A stretch of 64,000 nt of DNA from Poriferisodalis sp965221945 (GTDB lineage: Bacteria; Actinomycetota; Acidimicrobiia; Acidimicrobiales; Poriferisodalaceae), in the NCBI RefSeq assembly GCF_965221945.1, contig NZ_OZ244925.1:1922001-1986000 (forward strand). Reading direction: 5' to 3'. Below, piece after piece: positions 28,791 through 37,800 of the stretch (the stretch's first letter is position 1; each line of letters starts with the position of its first letter). Under the pieces are notes generated by a model that made no database searches, had not been told where the DNA came from, and saw only the letters and a program-made list of their open reading frames with translations. Position numbers and translations under genes: made by a program.

Positions 28791-29941
28791 CAGCTGCTCC
28801 CCCGCTGGCGGCCGGAACCGTTGCGGGTGCCTCCCCAGAACGTCGACATGAGGTCCGCAAAGCGATCGAAGAGGTAGCGCGAGTCGTGCGGTCCGGGGCT
28901 GGCTTCGGGGTGGTACTGCACGCAGAACGCGGGCAGGTCGCGGCAGGCGAAGCCCTCGAGCGCCCCGTCGTTCAGGCAGACATGCGTCTCGTCGACTCCC
29001 GGCACAGAGCCCGATTCGATGGCGAAGTTGTGGTTCTGACTGGTGATCTCGATACGGCCGGTGGACTCGTCGCGCACCGGCACGTTGCCGCCGTGGTGGC
29101 CGAAGGGAAGCTTGTAGGAGCGGCCGCCGAGGGCAAGGCCGAGCACCTGCTGGCCCAGGCAGATGCCGAAGATCGGAACCACGCCCAGCAGGTCCCCCAG
29201 CGCCGTGGTGACGCCGCCGGCCATCTGGGGGTCGCCTGGACCGTTGGAGAGGAAGATCCCATCGGGTTCTCGGGCCAGCACCTCGGCCGCGGGGGTTGAC
29301 GCCGGCACGATTTCGACGGTGGCAATGCGCCCGAGATTCGTGGCGATGGCGCGCTTGATGCCCAAGTCGTACGCGACGACCCGCCACGGCCCGTCGCCCG
29401 CGGTGTACGTCTCGGCGGTGGTGACCTCGCTGACGAGGTCGACGCCTGCAGTGCCGGGCTCGGCGCGGGCGGCGGCTGCGAGACGTTCCAGCGCGTCGTC
29501 GTTGGGGGCAGGACCGAACGCGCCAGGCATGGCGCCGTGGTTGCGGACGTGGCGAGTCAGCCGGCGCGTGTCCACGCCGGCGATGCCGGCGATGCCGTGG
29601 CGGACGAGGTACGAGTTGAGGTCTCCCTCGGAGCGCCAATTCGATCGACGCCTCGCTAGGTCGCGGATGATGACGCCACGGCAGAAGGGCCGGCTCGACT
29701 CGGCATCGGCGGCGGTGATGCCGTAGTTGCCGATGTGGGGGTAGGTGAAGGCGATGATCTGGCCCGCGTAGGAAGGGTCGGTGATGACCTCCTGGTAGCC
29801 GGTCATCAGCGTGTTGAATACGACCTCACCGGAGGCCACCCCATGAGGTGCTGTTGGGGGCGCGCCGATCATCTCGCCCTCGAAGACGGTGCCGTCGGTA
29901 AGCACGAGGGCGCCTGGTGCGGGAACGCTTGACTGGTTCAT
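28790..29941 (-). CDS. carA: Carbamoyl phosphate synthase, small (glutaminase) subunit
   Basis: Hydrolyses glutamine and channels ammonia to CarB. The N-terminal domain has GEVVFNTLMTGYQEVITDPS and GNYGITAADAES. The class I glutamine amidotransferase domain has PIFGICLGQQVLGLALGG with the catalytic Cys, and FCVQYHPEASPGPHD with the His and Glu. The start ATG 29941 overlaps the stop of the pyrC-like gene by 4 bp (ATGA). 383 residues. Confidence 0.97.
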
Positions 29942-31299
29942 CGTCCTGCCCCCGCGCTTCGGGCCGCGAACATCACGGCGGGCTCGCACGGCTGCCCATT
30001 GGCCACGACGAGATGCCCGGCGACGACTGTCGCGGTCACCATGGCGCTCATCGACCGGTCTCGGTGCGGGGTATTTCGCGCCATCGACACTGAGCCTCGC
30101 TCGGCCAGCGTCCAGGTCCGGTCGAGATCGAGCACCACGAGGTTTGCCGGTTGGCCCGGCTCGATGAGCCCACCGCCGAGGTGTGCGGCGCCGGCCAGCT
30201 CAGCCGGTCGCCACGACAGCGCCTCCAGCGCTGCTTCAAGACCGATCTCGGGATGACCGAGGGTGAGTGCAGCGCAGGTTTCGAGCGAGGCAATGCCAGG
30301 CGGCGCTTCATCGAAGGGCAGATCCTTGGCTTGGGGCGGCACTGGCGAATGGCCGCTGACGATGGCGTCGATGGTGCGGTCGTTGACGCCGGCGATCAGC
30401 GCGTCCCGGTCGGCCGCAGTGCGGTACGGCGGCTCGGCGCGCATCAGCGTGTCGTAGCCGTCGGCGTGGGCATCAATGAACAGCAGGTGCTCGGCAGTGA
30501 CCGAGGCCGAGACGTCCAGCCCTTCGGCCTTGGCGGCGCGCACCAGCTCGACGGTACGGGCGGCGCTGATGCGGTCGAGGTGCAGGCGGCCGCCGGTGAG
30601 CCGTGCAACGCCGATGGCGACGGCGGCTGCCAACTCCTCGGAGGCAGCGGGCTCGCCCGCCAGCCCCATCCGCGCCGAAACTGCGCCTTCAGCCATGGCG
30701 GCAGCGCCGGCGAGGTGAGCGGTGGCAGGGCGCACGGACACGACAGCGTCGAGGGGTCCTGCGTACTGCAGGGCGCGTCGCAGGAGGCCGACGTCATCGG
30801 GAGGCCCGACGTCGGTGAACCATCGAACACCGGCGTCAGCCAGCTCGGCCATCGGCGAGAGGCGGCGCCCGGCCCGCTCGGCCGTGATCGTGGCGGCGGG
30901 AATGATGTGGCCGCGGGCGTGCGCCGCATTGCGGCGGAGCTCGGCTAGCTGTCCCAGACGGTCGAGCGGGGGTTCGGTGTCGGGCTGGGCCATCACGGCG
31001 GTGAAGCCGCCCCGCACGGACGCCGCGCTGGCTGTGGCGACGGTCTCGGCTTCCTCGTTGCCCGGCTCGCCCAAGCGTGCGAACAGGTCCACCAGACCCG
31101 AGACGACCACGCAGCCTGAGGCGTCGATCAGGCGTGCGGGGCCATCGACGGTCACGCCCGGCGGATTCACTGCCGCGATCTGGCCGTCAACCACGGTGAT
31201 GTCGGCACGGCGCCGCCCGGCACGCTCGACGATCTCACCGCCCGTGATCACCAGGGCCGCTTCGGCAGCCGGCATCGGGAGCGTCTGGGTCTCAGGCAT
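29938..31299 (-). CDS. pyrC: Dihydroorotase-like protein lacking catalytic residues (PyrC-type, probably inactive)
   Basis: By position (between pyrB and carA) and overall sequence this is a class I dihydroorotase of 453 residues. However the residues that define the enzyme are gone. The N-terminal DxHxH motif reads DLFARLGEPG (residues 71-80). The second His site reads LHLDRIS. The third reads VTAEHLL. The catalytic TDHAPH segment reads SGHSPV (315-320). Non-catalytic dihydroorotase homologues that hold aspartate transcarbamoylase together are known, for example in Pseudomonas, and that is the likely role here. A working dihydroorotase would then be encoded elsewhere. ATG 31299 overlaps pyrB by 8 bp. 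Confidence 0.9.
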   Translation of the reverse strand: MPETQTLPMPAAEAALVITGGEIVERAGRRRADITVVDGQIAAVNPPGVTVDGPARLIDASGCVVVSGLVDLFARLGEPGNEEAETVATASAASVRGGFTAVMAQPDTEPPLDRLGQLAELRRNAAHARGHIIPAATITAERAGRRLSPMAELADAGVRWFTDVGPPDDVGLLRRALQYAGPLDAVVSVRPATAHLAGAAAMAEGAVSARMGLAGEPAASEELAAAVAIGVARLTGGRLHLDRISAARTVELVRAAKAEGLDVSASVTAEHLLFIDAHADGYDTLMRAEPPYRTAADRDALIAGVNDRTIDAIVSGHSPVPPQAKDLPFDEAPPGIASLETCAALTLGHPEIGLEAALEALSWRPAELAGAAHLGGGLIEPGQPANLVVLDLDRTWTLAERGSVSMARNTPHRDRSMSAMVTATVVAGHLVVANGQPCEPAVMFAARSAGAGR

Positions 31300-32353
31300 C
31301 GCTCTCTCCCGAGGCGTCGGTCCCTGCCGATTCGGCTCCTGGCAGCGCAGTGCCCGACCCGATGAGGCGGAACAGCACTGCCATGCGGGCTGCCACGCCG
31401 TGGGACACCTGCTGGGTGACAAGCACCCGGCTGGCAGCCAAGTCTTCGAACACGGCGCCCGCTATCTCGATGCCACGGTTCATCGGACCCGGGTGGGTGA
31501 TGACGGCATCGGGGCGCAGACGCTGGGCTCGTTCGGCGGTGAGGCCGTAGTGAGCTACGTACTCGGTGACCGAGCCGATCAGTCCCTCGGCCATGCGCTC
31601 GCGCTGGCAGCGCAGCAGGCCCACCACGTCGAGCCCGCCGAGCACATCGTCGAGGCTGTGGGTGATCTCGACACGCTGTGCGGCTTCAGGCGGCAGCCAG
31701 CAGTCGATCCAGTCGCGGGGCTGTGCTGGGAGCAGCGTCGGCGGTGCGACCAGCACGATGCTGGCGCCGAGCGCGGCATAGGCCTCGATGTCGCTGCGGG
31801 CGACTCGACTGTGGACGATGTCGCCGACAATGCCGATACGTCGCCCTGCCAGCGTGGGCTGTTCAGCCGCCTCGGTTCCTGGCGGGCTGTCAGGGGCGGG
31901 GCTGAAGTGCCGCCACAGGGTGTAGGCGTCCTGCAGACCCTGGGTGGGGTGGGCATGCCAGCCGTCGCCGCCGTTGAGGACGGAGACGCCTTCGTCAGCC
32001 CAGCGCGCGATCTGGGCGGGCACTCCGGCGCTGCGATGTCGCACCACGGCAGCGTCGATGCCCATGGCCTGGATGGTCTCGAAGGTGTCGCGAATCGACT
32101 CGCCCTTGGACAGCGACGACGAGGCCGCCGAGAACGTCATCACGTCCGCCGACAGGCGCTTGGCAGCGGTTTCGAACGCGAGACGGGTGCGGGTGGATTC
32201 CTCGAAGAACAGCGTGGCCACGGTGCGGCCGCGCAGGGCGGGCACCCTGGGGATGGGCCGGCGGCCAACCTCCACGAAGCGGTCGGTGAGCGCCAGCAGT
32301 TCGGAGATGCCTTCGGTGCCGAGCTCGCCCAGCGTCAGCAGGTGCCCGCTCAC
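31292..32353 (-). CDS. pyrB: Aspartate carbamoyltransferase catalytic subunit
   Basis: Condenses carbamoyl phosphate with aspartate. The carbamoyl-phosphate loop TLFFEESTRTRLAFE is intact, as are SSLSKGESIRDTFETI, HRSAG and LNGGDGWHAHPTQGLQD. In the aspartate domain RRIGIVGDIVHSRVARSD and THPGPMNRGIEIA are present. 353 residues, longer than usual because of an acidic Ser/Ala-rich tail after LFRLIGSG. It overlaps pyrR by 4 bp (ATGA). No regulatory pyrI gene is nearby. Confidence 0.97.
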   Translation of the reverse strand: MSGHLLTLGELGTEGISELLALTDRFVEVGRRPIPRVPALRGRTVATLFFEESTRTRLAFETAAKRLSADVMTFSAASSSLSKGESIRDTFETIQAMGIDAAVVRHRSAGVPAQIARWADEGVSVLNGGDGWHAHPTQGLQDAYTLWRHFSPAPDSPPGTEAAEQPTLAGRRIGIVGDIVHSRVARSDIEAYAALGASIVLVAPPTLLPAQPRDWIDCWLPPEAAQRVEITHSLDDVLGGLDVVGLLRCQRERMAEGLIGSVTEYVAHYGLTAERAQRLRPDAVITHPGPMNRGIEIAGAVFEDLAASRVLVTQQVSHGVAARMAVLFRLIGSGTALPGAESAGTDASGESDA

Positions 32354-32916
32354 TTGCGCATCTCCCCCAACAAGACGCCCTCGAGCGACACGTCCACCAT
32401 TTCCTCGCGGCTGGTGGGCAGGTTCTTGCCGACAAAGTCGGGGCGGATCGGCAGCTCGCGGTGGCCGCGGTCGATGACCACGGCCAATTGCACGGCGCGC
32501 GGCCGTCCGAAGTCGTTTACGGCGTCGAGCGCGGCCCGGATGGTGCGGCCGGTGAACAGCACGTCGTCGACCAGCACGACAGTCATGCCGTCCAGGTCGA
32601 AGGGGATGTCGGTGACGGCTTCAGCCATGACGGGACGCAGGCCGATGTCGTCGCGATGCAAGACGACGTCGAGTGTTCCGAAGGGCACGTCGGTGCCGTC
32701 GATCTCGAACAGCAGGCGCACGATCCGCAGCGCAATCTGCACGCCGCCGGTCTGCAAACCCACCACCACGACGTTGTCGAGGCCCTGGTTGCGCTCGAGG
32801 ATCTCGTGGCTGACCCGGGTGAGCGCCCGATGGACCCCGCTGGAATCGAGAATGGTCGTCCGGGCAACAAAAACGCCCCCATAGGGGGGCGTCATACGTC
32901 GCTCGCGGTCTGCCAC
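32350..32916 (-). CDS. pyrR: Pyrimidine operon regulator / uracil phosphoribosyltransferase homologue PyrR
   Basis: Binds the pyr leader RNA when UMP is high, and has weak UPRTase activity. The PRPP motif is VVLVDDVLFTGRTIRAAL; VVGLQTGGVQIALRI and RALTRVSHEILERN also match. I choose GTG 32916 because AGGAAGGA stands about 8 bp before it; TTG 32922 or ATG 32895 are alternatives. From either GTG or ATG, the first codons run through an intrinsic-terminator hairpin (MTPPYGGVFVART), so transcription termination and translation of pyrR are physically linked. It is the first gene of the pyr operon. Confidence 0.95.
   Translation of the reverse strand: MADRERRMTPPYGGVFVARTTILDSSGVHRALTRVSHEILERNQGLDNVVVVGLQTGGVQIALRIVRLLFEIDGTDVPFGTLDVVLHRDDIGLRPVMAEAVTDIPFDLDGMTVVLVDDVLFTGRTIRAALDAVNDFGRPRAVQLAVVIDRGHRELPIRPDFVGKNLPTSREEMVDVSLEGVLLGEMRK
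32868..32892 (-). terminator. Intrinsic terminator / attenuator inside the start of pyrR
   Basis: On the minus strand ACGCCCCCC TAT GGGGGCGT forms a near-perfect GC stem with a very short loop, followed directly by TTTTTG. It lies 24 bp after the pyrR GTG, within codons 9-17, and downstream of the PyrR-binding loop. That arrangement fits PyrR-dependent attenuation of the whole operon. Confidence 0.8.
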
Positions 32917-32938
32917 GCGCAAGTCCTTCCTGTCCGTA

Positions 32939-32956
32939 CGGGCCTCACAGGACCCG
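32939..32956 (-). promoter_or_regulatory. PyrR-binding RNA loop in the pyr operon leader
   Basis: The minus-strand leader contains CGGGTCCTGTGAGGCCCG: a 4-bp CGGG/CCCG stem enclosing TCC-TGTGAGG, which matches the conserved PyrR binding-loop core (UCC.G.GAGG). It ends about 10 bp before the AGGAAGGA ribosome binding site of pyrR. A TAGGGT hexamer at 32980-32975 could be the -10 element, which would give a short leader. PyrR bound here could favour the terminator downstream or mask the ribosome binding site. Confidence 0.75.
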
Positions 32957-33026
32957 CTTCACGGTCAGATCCGCACCCTAGCGCGGGCGTGTTCCAAACC
33001 GGCGCGCATTTTCCGGCTCGCTGGCC

Positions 33027-33398
33027 TCAGGTGCAGGCGGGCAAGCTTGCGCCGATGAGGTCGGCAACGTCGAGCGCTTCAAGACTCATCGCGTGGCGGC
33101 CGTGTGCCGGGGCGAGGCCCCGCAGCACTACCGGGGACCAGTCCAGGGACACGTCGGCTCGAACAGCGTCGCCGCGCCGACACACCTCGCAGGCCGGGGC
33201 GGCACAGCCCGGCGGCAGCGTGCACTTCTGGGGCGCGCTGTCGCCGATCGCGCACGAGTCAAGCGTGACTGTCGCAACCCGTCGGGCCTCGTTCGCGGCG
33301 TGATTGCGCAGCCCGATGGCCTGGGCGGTGTCCGCTGCGGCTGCGCTGAACAGCGCGCACATCGCGGCCAGCGCGAGCGCAATCTCAGGGGTACTCAT
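33027..33398 (-). CDS. Hypothetical secreted or membrane-anchored Cys-containing protein
   Basis: A 123-residue frame beginning MSTPEIALALAAMCALFSAA, one hydrophobic N-terminal segment that could be a signal peptide or membrane anchor. The rest has six cysteines, including APACEVCRRGD. The N-terminal shape is loosely like TadE-type pilus proteins, but there is no firm match. It lies between pyrR and the first transposon scar of the island, on the strand of the core operon, and could be the last core gene before the island. Confidence 0.5.
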   Translation of the reverse strand: MSTPEIALALAAMCALFSAAAADTAQAIGLRNHAANEARRVATVTLDSCAIGDSAPQKCTLPPGCAAPACEVCRRGDAVRADVSLDWSPVVLRGLAPAHGRHAMSLEALDVADLIGASLPACT

Positions 33399-33461
33399 GG
33401 CCGGGCGCTCAGCTGCTCAACCAAAACCGTTTCGTCGCACGCATCCCCTTCGGGATCAAGC

Positions 33462-33669
33462 GGTGCGCTCACAACCCCGCACCTGGCTGCGCTGGCGAGT
33501 CGAGCGCGCCAACTCGTGGCTGCCCAACTACGGCCAGCTCCGACGCAACACCGACCGAAGACCCCAGCACCGGCTCGTCCAGCGCGCCCTCACCGTCGCC
33601 TTGATCACCACTCTCGAGCTCATGAGCTACCGGAACCGGCGGCAACCCAAGACAGCACCTATCCGCTAA
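33462..33669 (+). mobile_element. IS5-type transposase C-terminal remnant
   Basis: A plus-strand frame ending at TAA 33669 contains LRWRVERANSWLPNYGQLRR followed by NTDRRPQHRLVQRALTVALI. This is the C-terminal end of a DDE transposase of the IS5 group (the catalytic Glu lies in the RWRVER segment). The upstream two thirds of the gene is absent, so it is a scar at the left part of the island. No inverted repeats were seen. Confidence 0.7.
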
Positions 33670-33679
33670 CGCCCTTAGT

Positions 33680-34294
33680 CTTCTGCCAACTCCAGTCGTC
33701 GAACGGGTTGATGCGCGCCTATGCGTCGCGCAGGCGCACCAAGCCGCGCTTGGCATCGACGTCGGCGGGAGCTGTCGTCGCGATCTCCTCTGCGGTTGCC
33801 TCCGCGAACACCAACGTGGCGAGAATCGGTCATGTGGCGGAGATGATCCGTCGCTGCGCATGGGATCGCACCAGATCCGTCTCCTCTTGGGACAGCGGAC
33901 GCATCGCGCTCTCGCTCGTTTCCCGCTTGACGAAGATGTTCGTTGCCAGCGTTACGTCGTCATCCGCCCCGAGACTGCTGCCTAGCTTCAATCCCACACG
34001 GGCTATCCACGCTCTGTTGGACGCCGTGTTCGCAGCGACTTCTCGGTATCAACCGCTCACATCGGGACGCGCCGTCGTGCGCCACGTCACGGTCGTCGCT
34101 GCGGTCACCGCGTCCCACGCGCCCGCGACTCTGACGAGATGCCACAGCCGCCGCGTGACCTCCTTGGCGGCTTTCTCCGCTGTCGCCGGTCTTGCGGTAA
34201 AGCGCGCTCTCCCAGCGTCCAGATCAATGGAATCTACGACTCGATACGCTGGTCGTTGACATCCATCAATTCCACCGCCTGCGCAACTGTTCAA
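33680..34294 (-). pseudogene. Decayed gene with in-frame stops, possibly a tyrosine recombinase
   Basis: One minus-strand frame looks coding for about 600 bp but is broken by in-frame stops. The pieces are a segment with AKEVTRRLWHLVRVAGAWDA ending at TGA 34049, then YREVAANTASNRAWIARVGL to ESAMRPLSQEETDLVRSHAQ ending at TGA, then LVFAEATAEEIATTAPADVD with KRGLVRLRDA ending at TAG, then ARINPFDDWSWQKTK. The pattern RPLS..E, then EIA.....DVD...G.VRL, is like the start of a phage-integrase catalytic domain. The transposase scar cuts it off at the 3' side. Recombinase identity is tentative; the decay is clear. Confidence 0.45.
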
Positions 34295-34820
34295 ACAAGG
34301 GGTGGAATGTCAAATTGAATGAGGGAGCGCGCAAACTGCAACGGCTGGTTCCCGACGGTTGAGAGGAGTATTGGTAACATACACGATACTGGTGACCGAT
34401 CATAGCGCTTGATTTGATGACTATTCTTGCTGTGATCGGTTGCTCTATCTATTTGCCCGTAATGGAATATAGATACGGTTTCAGGACTGAGACATAGTTC
34501 CCGGGTGATCGTCTGCGTTTTGTTCGAGTGTGGGCTTTCTGACAGACCAGTTCAGCTTCGATAATGACAGGAAATTGCAAAGTTCGTCGACAGTAGCTCC
34601 AGAAGGTCGCATGTCCACTAGTTCACTGCGTAACCGGATCAGTTAGCGAAGAAGTGGTGAATTCGCATTCGTACGATGCTTCGAAAGAGTGAACTTGCGA
34701 TGTGCTACACTGCGCCGCCACGGAACGAAGTTGGCTAAGCGGCTTTGTGTACACGCCGGGACTATTGCCTCACGTACTCCGCAAGTGACGCCATAGATTG
34801 TTCAACAATCGGGGAGATTT
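34295..34820. other. AT-richer intergenic region upstream of the restriction-modification gene
   Basis: About 525 bp without a convincing reading frame and clearly poorer in GC than the core DNA. It contains a separated inverted pair ACCGATCA (34395) and TGATCGGT (34433). The ribosome binding site GGGGAG sits 6 bp before the ATG at 34821. A promoter for the restriction-modification gene must lie here, but I could not pick one -35/-10 pair with confidence. Confidence 0.4.
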
Positions 34821-37800
34821 ATGACCGACGGCAGCGCCAGAGCACTGACGAATGCATATGTGCGTGAGTTGAACCGGGAGCACGCGACCGGTAGTGCAAC
34901 TGAACACAGCTATCGACCTGCACTCAAGACGTTTCTGGAAACTCTAGGCGGTCAGGGAGTCGTAGCTGTCAACGATCCAAAACGCGTCGCTGCTGGTGCA
35001 CCCGATTTTGTAATCCAGCGACAAGGTCTGCCAGTCGGCTTCGTGGAGTGCAAAGACGTCGGCAAAGACCTGGACGCAGAAGCTGAATCGGATCAGTTGA
35101 CTAGGTATCGCACAGGTTTAGACAATCTGATTTTAACCGACTATTTGGAATTCAGGTGGTATGTGAATGGCGTCTTGCAGATGCAGGGCGAGATATGCAA
35201 GCAATTGCCAGCGCCGCGTCGTCTCTCATCCAGCCGGGTTGACGAGGTGACGAACATTCTGAGCAGATTTCTCCGGCATGTTTCGCAAGCCATTGTGTCT
35301 CCTGACCTGCTTGCCGAACGTCTCGCCAACAAGGCCGCGCTGCTGAGGGACAGTATGAAGGATCTGCCCGACTTCCCCGTCGAAGTCGGCATCGAGGCAG
35401 ACGAAGAGGCTGAGGAGGCTGTCGACGAAATCAGCCCTTTAACGCCATTGCAAGAGCACTACAAGTCCTATCGCGCTGTACTGTTGCCGAACCTCAGTCC
35501 CGATGAGTACGCAGACCTTCAGGCACAGACTGTCGCTTACGGGCTGTTCGCTGCTCGTTGCCTTGACCCGGACGCACCCAGCTTCAGTCGGACGACCGCT
35601 GTGTTCGCGGACACTACGCCCTTCCTAAAGCAGGTGTTCAATCTCGTCGCCGGTCCCGAAGCTGACGAACGTCTCTTGTGGGTTATCGATGACATAGCCG
35701 ACATGCTCGCTTGTGCCGACATCCGTCAGATACGAACTGATCTGGGTGTGCGAGACGACATCTTGGATCCGATCATTCACTTCTACGAAGACTTCCTTGC
35801 CGCGTATGACCCTGACCTTCGCGAGTTGCGCGGCGTGTACTACACCCCGAAGCCGGTCGTGTCCTACATCGTCAGGAGCGTAGACCGACTGCTGCGTGAC
35901 CGGTTCGGGCTGTCGGATGGGCTGGCTGACCGGGCAACGATCGAGAACGGTGACAGCCCCGATGAAACCGAGCCGAAGGTCACGATCCTCGACCCCGCGG
36001 TGGGTACCGGCACGTTCTTGCGTGAGACCATTTCCCACATTCGCAATGACCTGCGAGCGCAGGGAATGGGTGGTGCGTGGTCGAGATACGTGGAAGACCA
36101 TCTCCTTCCCCGATTGCACGGCTTCGAACTGCTGATTGCCCCATATGTGATATGTCATCTGAATCTGTCGATGGAACTCGGCGGACCGAACGGTCAGTTT
36201 CAGACCAGCAATGACCAGAGGCTCAACGTGTTCTTGACGAACACGCTTGAAAAAACGGCCACGACTGGACAGCAGACGGCGTTCGCCTCCGTGATTGTCC
36301 AGGAAGCGAGACAAGCAGACGCAGTGAAGCAGTCCCGCCCGGTCATGGTGATCATCGGAAATCCGCCCTATTCAGGCGAATCAGCGAACCAGGGCGACTG
36401 GATCGTCAATTTGCTGCGAGGCAAAGAGGACAAGTCGTCAGGCAACTACTTCTCGGTTGACGGCGAGCCGTTGGGTGAGCGGAACACCAAATGGCTTCTC
36501 GATGACTACGTTAAGTTCATTCGATTCGGTCAGTGGCGCATCGAGAAGACCGGCGAAGGGATACTGTCGTTCGTTACCAACCATCGATATCTGGACGCTT
36601 CTCTGTTTCGAGGCATGCGCCGGTCCCTCATGACCACGTTCGACGAGATTCGGGTACTCGATCTTCACGGCAGCGTAATCCGAGGCGATATTTCTCTTGA
36701 TGGCAGCCCAGATGAGAACGTCTTCGACATACGGCAAGGCGTCGCAATCGTCTTTCTTGTCAAGTATCCCGAGTCGAGGGAAGAAGAGTGCACCGTGTAC
36801 CACGCGGATCTCTACGGCCCCCGATCGTCAAGGAGCCCCAAGGGTAAGTATGAATGGCTGTTGGACAACGACATCAGCAGCACTCCTTGGCAGGAGATCG
36901 AACCATCCGCACCACAGTACTTGTTCGTGCCGTTTGACTCTGCTCTCGTGCAGGAGTACGAGCAGGGCTGGTCCCTGCCAGAGATCTTCCGCGTGAAGTC
37001 GACGAGCATCGTCACCGCGAACGACAAAATTGCGATCCAGTTCTCTGCCGCAGAAATGAGAGACGTAGGCGAGAAGATACGAGATGACGAAGTGGAGTTC
37101 TTGGAGAGCGAATTTGAGACGCTGGACGCTTCGAAACAGTGGGATGTGGGCGACGCTCGGGACGACCTGGAGCAGCATGATGATGTGAGCAAGAACGTGC
37201 GTCCGATTCTGTATCGCGTGTTCGACCAGCGCTACACGATATTCACCGGACGATCAGGAGGGTTTGTCCATCGACCCCGCAGCAAGGTGATGCAGAACCT
37301 GACCGACAAGGATTCCGGCAACCTCGCGCTGATCAGTTGCCGACAACAATCCCAGCGCACCGAATGGAATCACGTCTGGGTCTCCCGCACCATTGTCGAG
37401 AGTTGCGCCATCTCGAACAAAACCAGCGAGATCAACTACACGTTCCCGCTGTATATCGTCTCGAATGCCCATGAGTCGCAAATGGATAACAGCGCGCAAG
37501 GTCAGATGCAGATGGCAGCAGACAACAGAGTCGCGAACATCGACTCGGACTATGCAGAAGCGCTCAGCGCTGCACTGAATCTCGACTATTTGCCCGTCGG
37601 CAACGGAGACATGTCCGACACATTCGGACCCGAGGACATTCTGGGTTACATCTATGCCGTGCTGCACACGTCCAACTACCGAGGGCGCTACGCGGATCTG
37701 TTGGCACGCGACCACCCCCGGATACCATCGCCCCACAACCTAGAATTGTTCACTGCGATGTCCGCATTGGGACGGGAACTCATCGCCGCTCACCTGATGG

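Noticed and set aside
30722..32884. 720-residue plus-strand frame opposite pyrC, pyrB and pyrR
   Set aside because: Shadow of three overlapping pyr genes; it crosses their boundaries and has no recognisable motif.
33680..34294. Stop-codon recoding (selenocysteine or similar) at the in-frame TGA codons
   Set aside because: A TAG also interrupts the same frame, no SECIS-like hairpin was evident, and the region is cut by a transposase scar; decay is simpler.
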